From Planctomycetota bacterium (GTDB taxonomy: Bacteria; Planctomycetota; UBA1135; GCA-002686595): a stretch of 64,000 nucleotides of DNA. The DNA is taken from the NCBI GenBank assembly GCA_016795325.1, contig JAEUHY010000035.1, positions 62,001 through 126,000 of the forward strand, given 5' to 3'. The translations under genes and the position numbers were made by a program. The notes under the pieces are model-generated. The model did no database searches. It saw nothing but the letters and a program-made list of their open reading frames with translations, and was not told the DNA's origin. Below, piece by piece: positions 36,978-45,696 of this stretch (its first letter is position 1; every line of letters begins with the position of its first letter).

Positions 36978-37018
36978 TTGTCGCGCGCGGCGCTCCGAGC
37001 TTATCGTAGTTCTACGAT
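36978..37018. promoter_or_regulatory. Arsenic-responsive control region with palindromic operator
   Basis: A perfect palindrome ATCGTAG-TT-CTACGAT lies at 37003-37018, in the gap between arsC and arsR. Its right arm contains the arsR ATG. TTGTCG (36978-36983) with a 17-base spacer to TTATCG (37001-37006) is a possible plus-strand promoter whose -10 overlaps the palindrome. ArsR repressors bind such 7-2-7 inverted repeats near ATG or -10 elements, so this is the best operator candidate. The promoter part is weak. Confidence 0.6.
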
Positions 37019-37385
37019 GAGATGCAGCACGACCAAGAGCACCGCGCAGGCCTGTTGTCCGCCGCCGGCGCGTTCGCGGCGCAGTGCGGCGGTGCGCGGC
37101 GCCGCCGCCGAACGCGAGCTGGCGCTCCTCGCCAAGGCCCTGGGACATCCGGCGCGCGTGGCGATCGTGCGGCTGCTGCTAGAGCGGAGCAGCTGCGTGT
37201 GCGGCGAGCTGGTCGACGAGCTGCCGCTCGCGCAGTCGACCGTTTCGCAGCACCTCGCCGCGTTGAAGCGCGCCGGGCTGATCCGCGGCGAGATCGACGG
37301 ACCGCGCTCGTGTTACTGCATCGAACCCGCGGCGCTCGGTCGCCTGCGCCAACTCGTCGTCGCTTTGTGCGGAGCACGTCCATGA
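37017..37385 (+). CDS. arsR: ArsR-family metalloregulatory repressor
   Basis: 122 residues from ATG 37017. The winged-helix core is clear: [19 protein letters not shown], then the metal-sensing [14 protein letters not shown] (the C-V-C motif), [20 protein letters not shown] (recognition helix), and a wing with [11 protein letters not shown]. The N-terminal CCPPP resembles other ArsR proteins that supply an additional Cys. Its ATG lies inside the palindrome, so autoregulation is expected. The stop overlaps the acr3 start (ATGA). A second overlapping frame at 37022 is a shadow. Confidence 0.92.
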   Translation: MRCSTTKSTAQACCPPPARSRRSAAVRGAAAERELALLAKALGHPARVAIVRLLLERSSCVCGELVDELPLAQSTVSQHLAALKRAGLIRGEIDGPRSCYCIEPAALGRLRQLVVALCGARP

Positions 37386-38449
37386 GCGCGCGCAGCTCGC
37401 GCCTGTCGTTTCTCGACCGCTACTTGACGCTGTGGATCTTCGCCGCGATGGCGGCTGGCGTGCTGCTCGGCGCCCGTTGGCCGTCCTTCGCGCAGTCGAT
37501 CGAAGGCCTGAGCATCGGCGCGACCTCGATTCCGATCGCCGTCGGGCTGATCGCGATGCTCTACCCGCCGCTCGCCAAGGTGCGCTACGAAGAGCTCGGG
37601 CGCGTGCTGCGCGACCGCAAGGTGCTGGCGCTCTCGCTCGTGCAGAACTGGATCGTCGGGCCGGTGCTGATGTTCACGCTCGCCGTCGTGTTCCTGCGCG
37701 ACCAGCCCGAGTACATGCTCGGCTTGATCCTGATCGGCCTGGCGCGCTGCATCGCGATGGTCATCGTCTGGAACGACCTCGCCGGCGGCGACCGCGAGTA
37801 CTGCGCCGGATTGGTGGCCTTCAACTCGCTGTTCCAGATCCTGTTCTTCCCGCTCTACGCCTGGCTCTTCGCCGACGCCGCGCCGCGCTGGCTCGGCCTC
37901 GAAGGCGTCGCGCTCGAGATCTCGATGCTCGACATCGCGGCCAGCGTCGGGCTCTACCTCGGCGTGCCGTTCGCCGCGGGATTCCTCACGCGCTGGGCCT
38001 TGGTGCGCGCACGCGGCGCCGCTTGGTACGAGCAGCGCTTCGCCCGGCGCCTGGGACCTGTGACGCTCGTCGCCCTGCTGTTCACGATCCTGGTGATGTT
38101 CTCGCTGCAGGGCGAGCGCATCCTGGCGGCGCCGCTCGACGTCGCGCGCGTCGCGCTGCCGCTGGCGTTGTACTTCGCCGCGATGTTCGCGCTGTCCTTC
38201 GCGCTGAGCGTGTGGGCGCGCGCGGGCTACGGGCGCGCGGTCACGCTCTCGTTCACGGCCGCCTCCAACAACTTTGAGCTCGCCATCGCCGTCGCCGTGG
38301 GGGCCTTCGGGATCGGCAGCGGCGCAGCCTTTGCCGCGGTCGTCGGCCCGCTCGTCGAAGTTCCCGTGCTGATCGCGCTGGTGCGCGTCGCTCTGTGGGC
38401 ACGCACGCGCTGGTTCAGCCCGGCGCGTGCCGGATCCGGCAGTCCGTAG
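37382..38449 (+). CDS. acr3: Acr3-type arsenite efflux transporter
   Basis: 355 residues with ten hydrophobic segments, normal for the Acr3 family. The motif with the essential cysteine, [23 protein letters not shown], is in the fourth membrane region; [19 protein letters not shown] and [18 protein letters not shown] (last segments) are typical. It exports arsenite in exchange for protons. Its ATG overlaps the arsR stop (ATGA), so arsR-acr3 are one transcript under the palindrome. Confidence 0.95.
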   Translation: MSARSSRLSFLDRYLTLWIFAAMAAGVLLGARWPSFAQSIEGLSIGATSIPIAVGLIAMLYPPLAKVRYEELGRVLRDRKVLALSLVQNWIVGPVLMFTLAVVFLRDQPEYMLGLILIGLARCIAMVIVWNDLAGGDREYCAGLVAFNSLFQILFFPLYAWLFADAAPRWLGLEGVALEISMLDIAASVGLYLGVPFAAGFLTRWALVRARGAAWYEQRFARRLGPVTLVALLFTILVMFSLQGERILAAPLDVARVALPLALYFAAMFALSFALSVWARAGYGRAVTLSFTAASNNFELAIAVAVGAFGIGSGAAFAAVVGPLVEVPVLIALVRVALWARTRWFSPARAGSGSP

Positions 38450-38482
38450 CGCCGCGGCTCAAGCGCGCCGCGAGCGCGCCCG

Positions 38483-39139
38483 ATGAACGCTGCGATGGCT
38501 TCTCGTCCGGCTCTCGCCGCTGTGTTCTCGCTCGCGCCGCTCGCGCTGGCGTTGTGTACGTCGCTGCGCCCCGCGAGCCCCAGCCTGCGCGGGGAAGAGG
38601 TCGAGCTCGAGTACGTCTCGCTGGCGACGCTGGCGCGCGACCCGCGTCCGTACCTCGGCCGCAGCGTGCTGGTGCGCTTCCAGGTCCAGTCCCACCCCCA
38701 GACGTGGAATCCCTACCTCACGCGTTTCGGCAGTGAGGATTGGGCGCGGTGCGAGGTGTGGGCCGATGAGCAGTTCCTGTGGGAGCGCGAGGCCTGGGAC
38801 GCGCCGGCCGCGGCCGTGTTCACGCGCCGCGACAGCGTCGCCCACAGCGCACTGGGCGATGCCCCGCGCCTGGCGCGTTTTCAGGCGCGCGCGCAGGTGA
38901 GCCAGGTGTTCCTCGGCCGGCCCTGGATCGAAGTCAGCGAGGTGCAGCGTGTGCCCGGCGCGATCGGCGAAGGCTCCGTGTTGCACGCCACGCGCGCCGT
39001 CGAGCACTTCGAGAAGGAGCAGCATCGACTCGCGCTCGACCACTTCGACCGCGCGTTGGTGGGGGAGATGCCCGACGTCGCGCGCGCCGAGCTGCGACGG
39101 CTGCGCGAAGAGGCGCAGCAAGCGCTGGCGCCGCGCTGA
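38483..39139 (+). CDS. Exported hypothetical protein
   Basis: 218 residues. A signal peptide covers about the first 30 residues (MASRPALAAVFSLAPLALAL after a short lead). The mature part begins with EEVELEYVSLATLARDPRPYLGRSVLVRFQV, a beta-rich OB-like segment often seen in envelope proteins, and ends in an alpha-helical region rich in Glu/Arg. It is 33 bases downstream of acr3 on the same strand, so it may be on the same transcript. An alternative start four codons downstream is possible. Function unknown. Confidence 0.6.
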   Translation: MNAAMASRPALAAVFSLAPLALALCTSLRPASPSLRGEEVELEYVSLATLARDPRPYLGRSVLVRFQVQSHPQTWNPYLTRFGSEDWARCEVWADEQFLWEREAWDAPAAAVFTRRDSVAHSALGDAPRLARFQARAQVSQVFLGRPWIEVSEVQRVPGAIGEGSVLHATRAVEHFEKEQHRLALDHFDRALVGEMPDVARAELRRLREEAQQALAPR

Positions 39140-39158
39140 ACGCGAGCTCTCCGTCCGC

Positions 39159-40295
39159 TCAGCGCGCGCCGCGCGCTTCGACGTCGGACTCGCACGGATC
39201 GATGTCGTGCCCGCGCGCAGCGACGCTTTCGCTGCCCAGCACACGCTCGCCTTCGAGCAGCACCACGCGCTGCGCCAGGTTCACCATGGGACACACGTGG
39301 CGCGGCTCGAGCTCGAGCAGCGCGCCCGGCGCCGGAACGCGCCCGTCTCGCGCTCGAAGCGGCAGATGCTCTTCGCTCGGCCGTTGCGCCTCGAGCTCGG
39401 GCCAGCCGCGCACGCGCACGCACGGATCGCCGGCCGCGGCGTCGAGCGACTTCGAGCCGGCGTCGAGCGTCACGCGCTCGCGCGTCGAGCTGATCACGCG
39501 CGCGAGCACGGTAGCGGCGACGGCAAAGCCCTCGATCCCCAAGCTCGCGCTGTTGTGGTCCCAGTACACGACGATGCCCGGACTGATGCGGTGGCGCAGC
39601 GCGCGGAAGGGCTCGAACGCGAGCGCTTGTTCGAACGTGGGCGTGCCGCTCGTCACGAGCTCGAGCCCGCGCAGTTGCGGCGTCTGCATGTGGTGCGCGA
39701 GCGCGTCGAACAGCGGCTCGCACGCGGCGCTGCGTTCCGCGGGCAACGCGTGGCGTACGTGCCCTTCGTACGCGTGCAGGCCGCGCAGCGCGTCGCCCGC
39801 TGCGTCGCGCACGCTGGCGAGGCGCACGCCGTCGTCCAGCTCCACGCCGCTGCGCCCCATGCGCGGATCCACGTCGATCCACACGCCCACGCGCGGCGCG
39901 AGCGCACGCACGGAGCGTGCGTGACCGGCGTCTTCCGTCAGCACCGACAGTCGGCAGCGTGGATGTTCGTCGCACAGTTGCGCGAGGCGCGCGAGGTTGG
40001 CGCCGCGCAGCGCGAGCGCGACGCACAGGTCGATCGACACGCCGCGCGCCCGCGCGAGCTCGAGCAGCACGCGCGCTTCGCGCGTGGTCGCGCACTTGAA
40101 CTGCGTGAGCCCGGCGTCGAGCAGCAGGTTCTGCACGCTCGGCGTCTTGGCGGTCTTCACGTGCGGTCGCCAGCGCTCGAAACCTCCGTGCGGCGCGAGC
40201 AGCTCGCGCATGCGCGCCAGGTTCGCGCGCACACGCTCGAGGCGCACGAGCAGCGCCGGCGTCTGCAGGCCTTCGAGCGCCGCGCTCGCGCTCAC
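39159..40295 (-). CDS. PLP enzyme of the D-threonine aldolase / D-serine dehydratase-like family
   Basis: 378 residues. The GTG start at 40295 overlaps the stop of the small Cys-rich gene (GTGA). The alanine-racemase-type barrel carries RWRPHVKTAKTP, with Lys47 as the probable PLP-binding residue. The C-terminal beta domain has HVCPMVNLAQRVVLLEGE, which resembles the metal-binding HVCPTVN motif of D-threonine aldolases and D-serine dehydratases. It acts on D-amino acids in the cytosol and may have a divalent metal. The substrate is not determined by the sequence. Confidence 0.8.
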   Translation of the reverse strand: MSASAALEGLQTPALLVRLERVRANLARMRELLAPHGGFERWRPHVKTAKTPSVQNLLLDAGLTQFKCATTREARVLLELARARGVSIDLCVALALRGANLARLAQLCDEHPRCRLSVLTEDAGHARSVRALAPRVGVWIDVDPRMGRSGVELDDGVRLASVRDAAGDALRGLHAYEGHVRHALPAERSAACEPLFDALAHHMQTPQLRGLELVTSGTPTFEQALAFEPFRALRHRISPGIVVYWDHNSASLGIEGFAVAATVLARVISSTRERVTLDAGSKSLDAAAGDPCVRVRGWPELEAQRPSEEHLPLRARDGRVPAPGALLELEPRHVCPMVNLAQRVVLLEGERVLGSESVAARGHDIDPCESDVEARGAR

Positions 40296-40495
40296 GGCCG
40301 CGCCGCCTTGCGTTCGAAGGCCTGACACGGCTCGCCGCTGGCTTCGCGCACGGCGACCGCCGGAGAACGTGTGCTCGCGATGCCGTAGGCGCGGCAGCCC
40401 CACGGGTGCTGCGCCTGGTATGTCACGTAGTGGTGCTTGCACTCGCGGCAGGGCGGGTCTGCGCTTTTGCGCGGCGGAACTCGTTGGCTCTCCAT
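40292..40495 (-). CDS. Small Cys-rich protein (zinc-ribbon-like)
   Basis: 67 residues, shorter than many gene finders report. From ATG 40495. Four cysteines: CRECKHHYVTYQAQHPWGC and, later, SGEPC, with the pattern CxxC...PxGCRAYG...SxxPCxxF. I know this pattern from small proteins in betaproteobacteria and elsewhere that are often labelled hypothetical or mis-labelled uracil-DNA glycosylase. It is probably a metal-binding protein. Translationally coupled (GTGA) to the D-amino-acid enzyme. The frame does not show other features. Confidence 0.75.
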   Translation of the reverse strand: MESQRVPPRKSADPPCRECKHHYVTYQAQHPWGCRAYGIASTRSPAVAVREASGEPCQAFERKAARP

Positions 40496-40519
40496 GGCAC
40501 GCGTAGGATGGCGTTCCAC

Positions 40520-41530
40520 ATGGCTTCGCGCATCCTGGCTCTCTGCGTCGCTCCGCTCGTGTGCCTGGGGCTCGCCGCGGCGGCGCTGGACGCGCAGACG
40601 CCGCCCGACGTCGTGCGCCGCGCGGCCGTGCGCTGGCTCGACGCGCTCGACGCCGAGCAGCGCTCGCGCGCGCTGGCGGCCTTCGACGGCGAGGCGCGCT
40701 TCGACTGGGGTTACACGCCGCGCGCTCGTTCGGGCCTGCGCATCGGTGGCGCGAGCGAGCTGCAGCGCGAACGCCTCACGGAATTGCTCGGCGCCGTGTT
40801 CGACGACGCCACGTTGGCGCAGTTCGAGCAGATCCGCGAGCTCGAGCGTGTGCTGTTCGAGCGCGAGTCGCGCCCCGGCGCGCCCGCGACGTGGCGCGAC
40901 TACGACGAGTACTACGTGACGCTGTTCGGCGACCCGCGCTCGGAGGAGCGCTGGGGCTGGCGCTTCGAAGGCCACCACATCTCGCTCAACGTGACCGTGC
41001 TCGGCGAGCGCGTGGTCGGCGTCACCCCGCTGTTCCTCGGCGCCAATCCCGCGCGTTCGGTCGGTTCGAACGGCGCGGACGTGCGGCCGCTCGGCGAGGA
41101 GGAGCGCGTGGGCCGCGAGCTGTTCGAGAGCCTCGACGAGGCGCAGCGCGAACGCGCCGGCGCGGGGCAGCAGCTCACCGGCGACATCCTCGCGCAGCCG
41201 GGTCGTGAAACGCCCGAAGCCAAGGGCCTGCGCGCCTCGGAGCTCGAGGACGAGCAGCGCTCGCGCCTCGCGTCGCTGGTGGAACTCTTCGCACGCCGCC
41301 TGCGCGGAAGCGCTCGCGACGAGCGGCTCGCGGCGCTGCGCGAGGGCCTGGAGGGCGCGCGCCTGGTGTGGGTCGGTTCCGCGGCGCCGGGTGAACGCTG
41401 CTACTGGCGCGTGCACGTGGGCGGACACGTGTTCGAGTACGACGACAGCGTGCCGACCGGCAACCACGTCCACACGCTGTGGCGCGACGCCGGAGCGGAT
41501 TTTGGTGGAAGCGCTGTGCGCGCCCGCTGA
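40520..41530 (+). CDS. Exported DUF3500 protein
   Basis: 336 residues from ATG 40520, which has AGGATGG at -10 and gives a short signal peptide (MASRILALCVAPLVCLGLAA). An upstream ATG at 40508 is also possible. The mature protein matches DUF3500: GYTPRARSGLRIGGA, DYDEYYVTLFGDP, WGWRFEGHHISLNVT and, near the end, RCYWRVHVGGHVFEYDD...NHVHTLWRD. This family is secreted or periplasmic and uncharacterised; two histidines near the C-terminus suggest metal binding. Divergent from the Cys-rich gene by 24 bases. Confidence 0.85.
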   Translation: MASRILALCVAPLVCLGLAAAALDAQTPPDVVRRAAVRWLDALDAEQRSRALAAFDGEARFDWGYTPRARSGLRIGGASELQRERLTELLGAVFDDATLAQFEQIRELERVLFERESRPGAPATWRDYDEYYVTLFGDPRSEERWGWRFEGHHISLNVTVLGERVVGVTPLFLGANPARSVGSNGADVRPLGEEERVGRELFESLDEAQRERAGAGQQLTGDILAQPGRETPEAKGLRASELEDEQRSRLASLVELFARRLRGSARDERLAALREGLEGARLVWVGSAAPGERCYWRVHVGGHVFEYDDSVPTGNHVHTLWRDAGADFGGSAVRAR

Positions 41531-41640
41531 GTCCGGCGGCGCGAGCGTTCGGTCGAGCGTCGCCCCATCGGGTGGATTGCTCCTGACCCGCCGATCCGCA
41601 ACGCTGTAGCCAACCTTCTCTCGATCAACGCTCCATCGCC

Positions 41641-43398
41641 ATGCTCGTCGAGCTCATCATCCGCGACCTCGCCATCATCGAGCACGCCACGCTCTCCTTC
41701 GGCGCGGGTCTCAACGTCATCAGCGGCGAAACCGGCGCCGGCAAGAGCCTGCTGGTCGGCGCGCTCGAACTGCTGCTCGGCACGCGACCCAAGCCCGGCC
41801 GCGTGCGCACCGGCGCCGACAAGGCCGTGGTCGAAGGGCGTTTCGTCGTGCCGCCGGGGCGCGACGGCGCGTCCGTCGCGCGCTGGGCGCGGCGCCACAT
41901 GCCGCAGCTCGTCGCGGAGTGGTCGCGCACGCCGAGCGACGAGCACGAGCTGATCCTCGGCCGCAGCGTGTTCGCCGACGGCAAGACGCGCGCCTACGTC
42001 AACAACCGGCCCGTGACGCGCGAGGCGCTCGCGGACCTCGCGCCGCGGCTGTTCGAGATCCACGGACAGAACGACCACCAGAAGCTGCACGACCCGAGCG
42101 AACAGATGCGGCTGGTCGACAGTTTCGGCAAGCTCGACGCGGCGGTGGGCGCGTACCGCGAGGCGCGCGACGCGTGGCGCACGCTCGCCGATCGAGCGGA
42201 GCGCTTGCGCGCCGAGTCCGCCACGCGGCGCGACGCGCTCGACCTCGCGCGCTTCCAACGCGGCGAACTCGAGGCGGCGCGCGTGCGGCCCGAGGAGCGC
42301 GCGGAATTGGAGCCCGAACGCGAGCTGCTGCGCCACGCGGCGACGCTCAAGGAAGGTCTGGCGCGGGTGGTCGGCGAGTTGTCGGAGTCCGACGGCGCGC
42401 TAGTCGATCGGCTGCGCGCGACGGTGCGTTACCTCGAAGGTTGGAAGGCGCAGATCGTGGCGCTCGGGCCGGCGAGCGAGTCGCTCGAAACCGCGCTCGT
42501 GCACCTCGAGGACGGCGCGCGCACGCTGCAGTCGCTGAGCGAGCGACTCGAGGTCGATCCGGCGCGGCTCGAGGAGCTCGAAACGCGCTTGGCCGAGCTC
42601 GAAAAGCTCGAGCGCAAGTACCGCGTCGACGCGGCGGGGCTGGTGGCCAAGCTAGAGGAGTTACGCGCGCAGGTTGCGCGGCTCGAGGCCGATGAAGCCA
42701 GCGCGGAGACGCTCGGCTCCGAGCTCGCGGCCGCGCGCGCTGTCGTGCTCGCCCGCGCAGGTGATCTGCGGCGCGCGCGCAAGGCGGTGCGGCCCAAGCT
42801 CGTCAAGGCGGTCGAAAAGGCCTTCGCGGACCTTGGGCTGCCTAAGGCGAGCTTCGACATCCGTGTCGCGCAGCGCGCCGACGAAGACAGCTTGGCAGCC
42901 GGCGATCCTTCCGAAACCAGCGTGATCGAGGCCGACCGAGCGCGGTTCGGCGAGCGCGGCATGGACCGCGTCGAGTTCCTGCTCGCGGCGAACCCCGGCG
43001 AGCCGCTCGCCAAGCTCGAAACGGTCGCTTCGGGCGGCGAAACCGCGCGCATCATGCTCGCGCTGCGCAGCGCGTTGTCGACGGCCGGCGAGAGCCGCAC
43101 GTTGCTGTTCGACGAGATCGACTCCGGGGTCGGCGGGCGCCTGGGCCCGGCGGTCGGCGCGCACCTCAAGCGCCTGGGCGAGCACCACCAGGTGCTGTGC
43201 GTCACGCACCTGCCGGCGATCGCGGCGATGGCGCAGCGTCACCTCAAGGCCGCCAAGGCGGTCGAAGGCGGCCGCACGCGCACGTTCGTCGAGGATCTGC
43301 GCGACGAGGCGCGGGTGCAGGAAATCGCCGACATGATCGCCGGCGGCGCGGATCAGGAGACGGCGCGCGCCGAGGCGCGGCGCTTGCTCGGGGCGTAG
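41641..43398 (+). CDS. recN: DNA repair protein RecN
   Basis: 585 residues. RecN is an SMC-like ATPase that helps repair of double-strand breaks in the nucleoid. Features: Walker A GETGAGKS (29-36) after LNVIS, a long central coiled coil (about 150-380), the ABC-like signature SGGETARIMLALRSAL, and Walker B LFDEIDSGVGGRLG followed by VLCVTHLPAIAAMA. The length and ends match the family. It is followed within nine bases by the RDD gene. No SOS box was identified. Confidence 0.95.
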   Translation: MLVELIIRDLAIIEHATLSFGAGLNVISGETGAGKSLLVGALELLLGTRPKPGRVRTGADKAVVEGRFVVPPGRDGASVARWARRHMPQLVAEWSRTPSDEHELILGRSVFADGKTRAYVNNRPVTREALADLAPRLFEIHGQNDHQKLHDPSEQMRLVDSFGKLDAAVGAYREARDAWRTLADRAERLRAESATRRDALDLARFQRGELEAARVRPEERAELEPERELLRHAATLKEGLARVVGELSESDGALVDRLRATVRYLEGWKAQIVALGPASESLETALVHLEDGARTLQSLSERLEVDPARLEELETRLAELEKLERKYRVDAAGLVAKLEELRAQVARLEADEASAETLGSELAAARAVVLARAGDLRRARKAVRPKLVKAVEKAFADLGLPKASFDIRVAQRADEDSLAAGDPSETSVIEADRARFGERGMDRVEFLLAANPGEPLAKLETVASGGETARIMLALRSALSTAGESRTLLFDEIDSGVGGRLGPAVGAHLKRLGEHHQVLCVTHLPAIAAMAQRHLKAAKAVEGGRTRTFVEDLRDEARVQEIADMIAGGADQETARAEARRLLGA

Positions 43399-43407
43399 AG
43401 GCGGAAC

Positions 43408-43992
43408 GTGGCGACGACGGACGGCGCACTCCAGGAGCTTCCGGCGGCGCTGCCAGCGTGGATGGCCGCAATCGCGCGCAACGTGCCGTCTTCTGCGGGG
43501 CGCATGTTCATGCAGCGGTTCGTCGCGAACGCCATCGACCTAGCGGGACTTTGGACCACGTTGGTCCTCATTCCGTCCGCAATGTTGTCCGACTGGCTGC
43601 GCTCCACGCCGCACGTGGTGAGAAGCCTTTTTGAGCTCCCGTTCGTCGCCTTCCTCTTCATTCAGGTGCTGTGGCTGATGCGGCACGGCGCGACGATTGG
43701 CAAGCGCATCGCCGGCGTGCGCATCGTCCGACGCAACGGAGCGCCCGCGAGCGTCTGGCGGATCGTGTTCCTGCGCTACACGGTGACCGCCTGGATCCTG
43801 GCTGACGCAGTCCACACGCAGATTTCGCTGCTCGCCCCGTGCTTGCTCGTGCTCGACGTGGCGTTCGTGCTCGTTCCGGGACGACGCTGTCTGCACGACT
43901 GGCTCGCCGGCACGGAAGTGATCGCCTCGCGCTGGAGCTACTCCAACCGCGCCGCGCACGGCGCACTTTCGGGCGGCGAGCCGCCGCGGTAA
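43408..43992 (+). CDS. RDD-family membrane protein
   Basis: 194 residues from GTG 43408, with GAGGCGG upstream. RDD signatures are visible: RFVANAIDLAGLW in the first helix, then a TIGKRIAGVRIVRRNG loop and RYTVTAW. There are four hydrophobic segments. RDD proteins are inner-membrane proteins, possibly transporters, of uncertain function. It lies nine bases after recN and 53 bases before the next RDD gene, so it may be part of the same operon. Confidence 0.85.
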   Translation: MATTDGALQELPAALPAWMAAIARNVPSSAGRMFMQRFVANAIDLAGLWTTLVLIPSAMLSDWLRSTPHVVRSLFELPFVAFLFIQVLWLMRHGATIGKRIAGVRIVRRNGAPASVWRIVFLRYTVTAWILADAVHTQISLLAPCLLVLDVAFVLVPGRRCLHDWLAGTEVIASRWSYSNRAAHGALSGGEPPR

Positions 43993-44044
43993 CTTCGCCG
44001 GGACGTCCGCTGCGGCGCGGTGGGCTGAAAGCGCTCCCAGTCCC

Positions 44045-44734
44045 TTGCTCGCCAGAATCGACACGCTGCGCGCGATCGAGACGCCCGAGGGCGTGGACCT
44101 GTCGCTGCGTGTTGCCGGTCCGCATGTGCGCGCGCTCGCCTACCTGATCGACCTCGCCATCCGCGTCGGGATCATGACGGCGCTGAGCGCGCTGCTCGGA
44201 ATCCTCGGTGGGCTCGGCTACGCGGTCACCACGCTGCTGTGGTTTGCGCTGGAGTGGCTGTACCCCGTGGTGTTCGAAGTGCTGCGCCGCGGCGCCACGC
44301 CGGGCAAGAGCGTGCTGGGCCTCGCCGTGCTGCGCAGCGACGGTCGGCCCATCGGCTGGTCGCACTCGCTGGTGCGCAACCTCCTGCGCGGCGTCGACTT
44401 CGCGCCGCTGTTCTACGGCTTCGGCCTCGCGTCGATGCTCTCGAGTTCGAGCTTCCAACGCATCGGCGACCGCGTGGCGGACTCGGTGGTCGTGCACGTG
44501 ACAGGCCGGAGGCAGCTCGCGCGACTCGCGCAGGCCGCGCCGCTCGCGCCGAGCGTCGCCCTCGCTCCCGCGGAGCAAGCGGCGCTGGTCGAGTTCGCGC
44601 AACGCGTCCACACTTGGCCGCCGGCGCGCGCGGCGGAGCTCGCGCAACACCTCGAGCCCCTGACCGGCGAGCGCGGCGCGGCCGGAGTGGAGCGCACGCT
44701 CGCGCTGGCGAGCTGGGTCGGAGGCGAACGTTGA
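44045..44734 (+). CDS. RDD-family membrane protein (start of RDD/SpoIIM/MoxR operon)
   Basis: 229 residues from TTG 44045. RDD core: RALAYLIDLAIRVGI, RRGATPGKSVLGLAVLRSDG and SHSLVRNLLRGVDFAP. Typical N-terminus DTLRAIETPEGVDLSLRVAGPHVRA is seen in RDD proteins associated with SpoIIM/DUF4129 operons. The C-terminal 70 residues are soluble and Ala/Glu/Pro-rich. Its stop overlaps the next start (TTGA). It is a divergent relative of the RDD gene 50 bases upstream. Confidence 0.9.
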   Translation: MLARIDTLRAIETPEGVDLSLRVAGPHVRALAYLIDLAIRVGIMTALSALLGILGGLGYAVTTLLWFALEWLYPVVFEVLRRGATPGKSVLGLAVLRSDGRPIGWSHSLVRNLLRGVDFAPLFYGFGLASMLSSSSFQRIGDRVADSVVVHVTGRRQLARLAQAAPLAPSVALAPAEQAALVEFAQRVHTWPPARAAELAQHLEPLTGERGAAGVERTLALASWVGGER

Positions 44735-45696
44735 AGCGCGCGCCGTTCATCGCGCAGCGCGAGGCGAGTTGGAAGCGCCTGGCGGAACTCGTTGAGGAGC
44801 TCGAAACGCTCCGCGCCACACCGTCGCGCGCGAGCGCGCCAGCGGAACTGCTGCCGCTGTACCGCCGCGTGTGCCAGGACCTCGCGCTCGCGCGCCGGCG
44901 CATGTACGGCGGCGCGTTGGTCGAACGTCTCAACGCGCTCGTGCTCGCCGCGCGCAACCACGTCTACCGCGATCGTTCGCGCCCGCTCGCTTCTGCGGTG
45001 CGCTTCATCGCGCGCGACTTTCCGCGCCTGGTGCGCGCCGAGGCCGGCTTCTTCTGGCTCAGCGCGATCGTCTACCTCGTGCCGCTCGTCGCGATGATGC
45101 TGATCTCGAGCGAGCGTCCCGACCTGCTCTTCGCGGCCGTCGATCCGCAGATGGTCCAGCAGTTCGAGGAGATGTACGACCCGCGCGAAGGCCACACCGG
45201 CGGCCGCAGCGCCGACGACGCGGTCGCGATGTTCGGGTTCTACATCTCCAACAACGTCGGCGGCGACATCAAGGCCTTCGCCGGCGGCGCGTTGTGGGGC
45301 GTCGGGACGCTGCTGTTCTTGATCTACAACGGACTCGTGCACGGCTCGGTTTTCGGGCACGTCACGCAGATCGGCTTCGGCGGCGAATTGTGGCCGTTCG
45401 TGTGCGGCCACGTGGTGCTCGAGCTGTCCGGCCTCTTCGTCGCTTCAGCGGCCGGGTTGCGCCTGGGAGCAGCGCTGGTCGCACCCGGTCGACGTTCGCG
45501 TTCGCGCGCGCTGCGCGAGAACGGCGCGCAGGCGCTGCGACTGTTCCTCGGCGCCGCCGCGATGACGGTCGGCGCCGCGTTCATCGAAGGCTTCTGGTCG
45601 GCTTCGGCGGCGCCGGTCGACGTGAAGTTTGCGGTCGGCGCGTGCACGAGCCTCGCGACGGCGAGTTATCTGCTGCTCGCGGGGCGCGGCGAATGA
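44731..45696 (+). CDS. SpoIIM-family membrane protein
   Basis: 321 residues from TTG 44731, overlapped with the previous stop. The C-terminal 230 residues are the SpoIIM-like domain: FFWLSAIVYLVPLVAMMLI, YDPREGHTGGRSADDAVAMFGFYISNNVGGDIKAFAGGALWGVGTLL and HGSVFGHV, then an additional pair of helices. SpoIIM in spore formers takes part in peptidoglycan hydrolysis in engulfment; here, in a non-sporulating genome, its role is unknown, likely membrane or cell-wall-linked. Coupled to the following gene by ATGA. Confidence 0.88.
   Translation: MKRAPFIAQREASWKRLAELVEELETLRATPSRASAPAELLPLYRRVCQDLALARRRMYGGALVERLNALVLAARNHVYRDRSRPLASAVRFIARDFPRLVRAEAGFFWLSAIVYLVPLVAMMLISSERPDLLFAAVDPQMVQQFEEMYDPREGHTGGRSADDAVAMFGFYISNNVGGDIKAFAGGALWGVGTLLFLIYNGLVHGSVFGHVTQIGFGGELWPFVCGHVVLELSGLFVASAAGLRLGAALVAPGRRSRSRALRENGAQALRLFLGAAAMTVGAAFIEGFWSASAAPVDVKFAVGACTSLATASYLLLAGRGE

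Noticed and set aside
36624..37016. Longer arsR with an N-terminal extension
   Set aside because: The frame is open upstream through arsC's complement, but the palindrome and typical CCPPP N-terminus fit the ATG at 37017.
44731..45696. Sporulation gene cluster
   Set aside because: SpoIIM is the only spore-linked family here; RDD, DUF4129 and MoxR/DUF58 neighbours are typical of non-sporulating bacteria.
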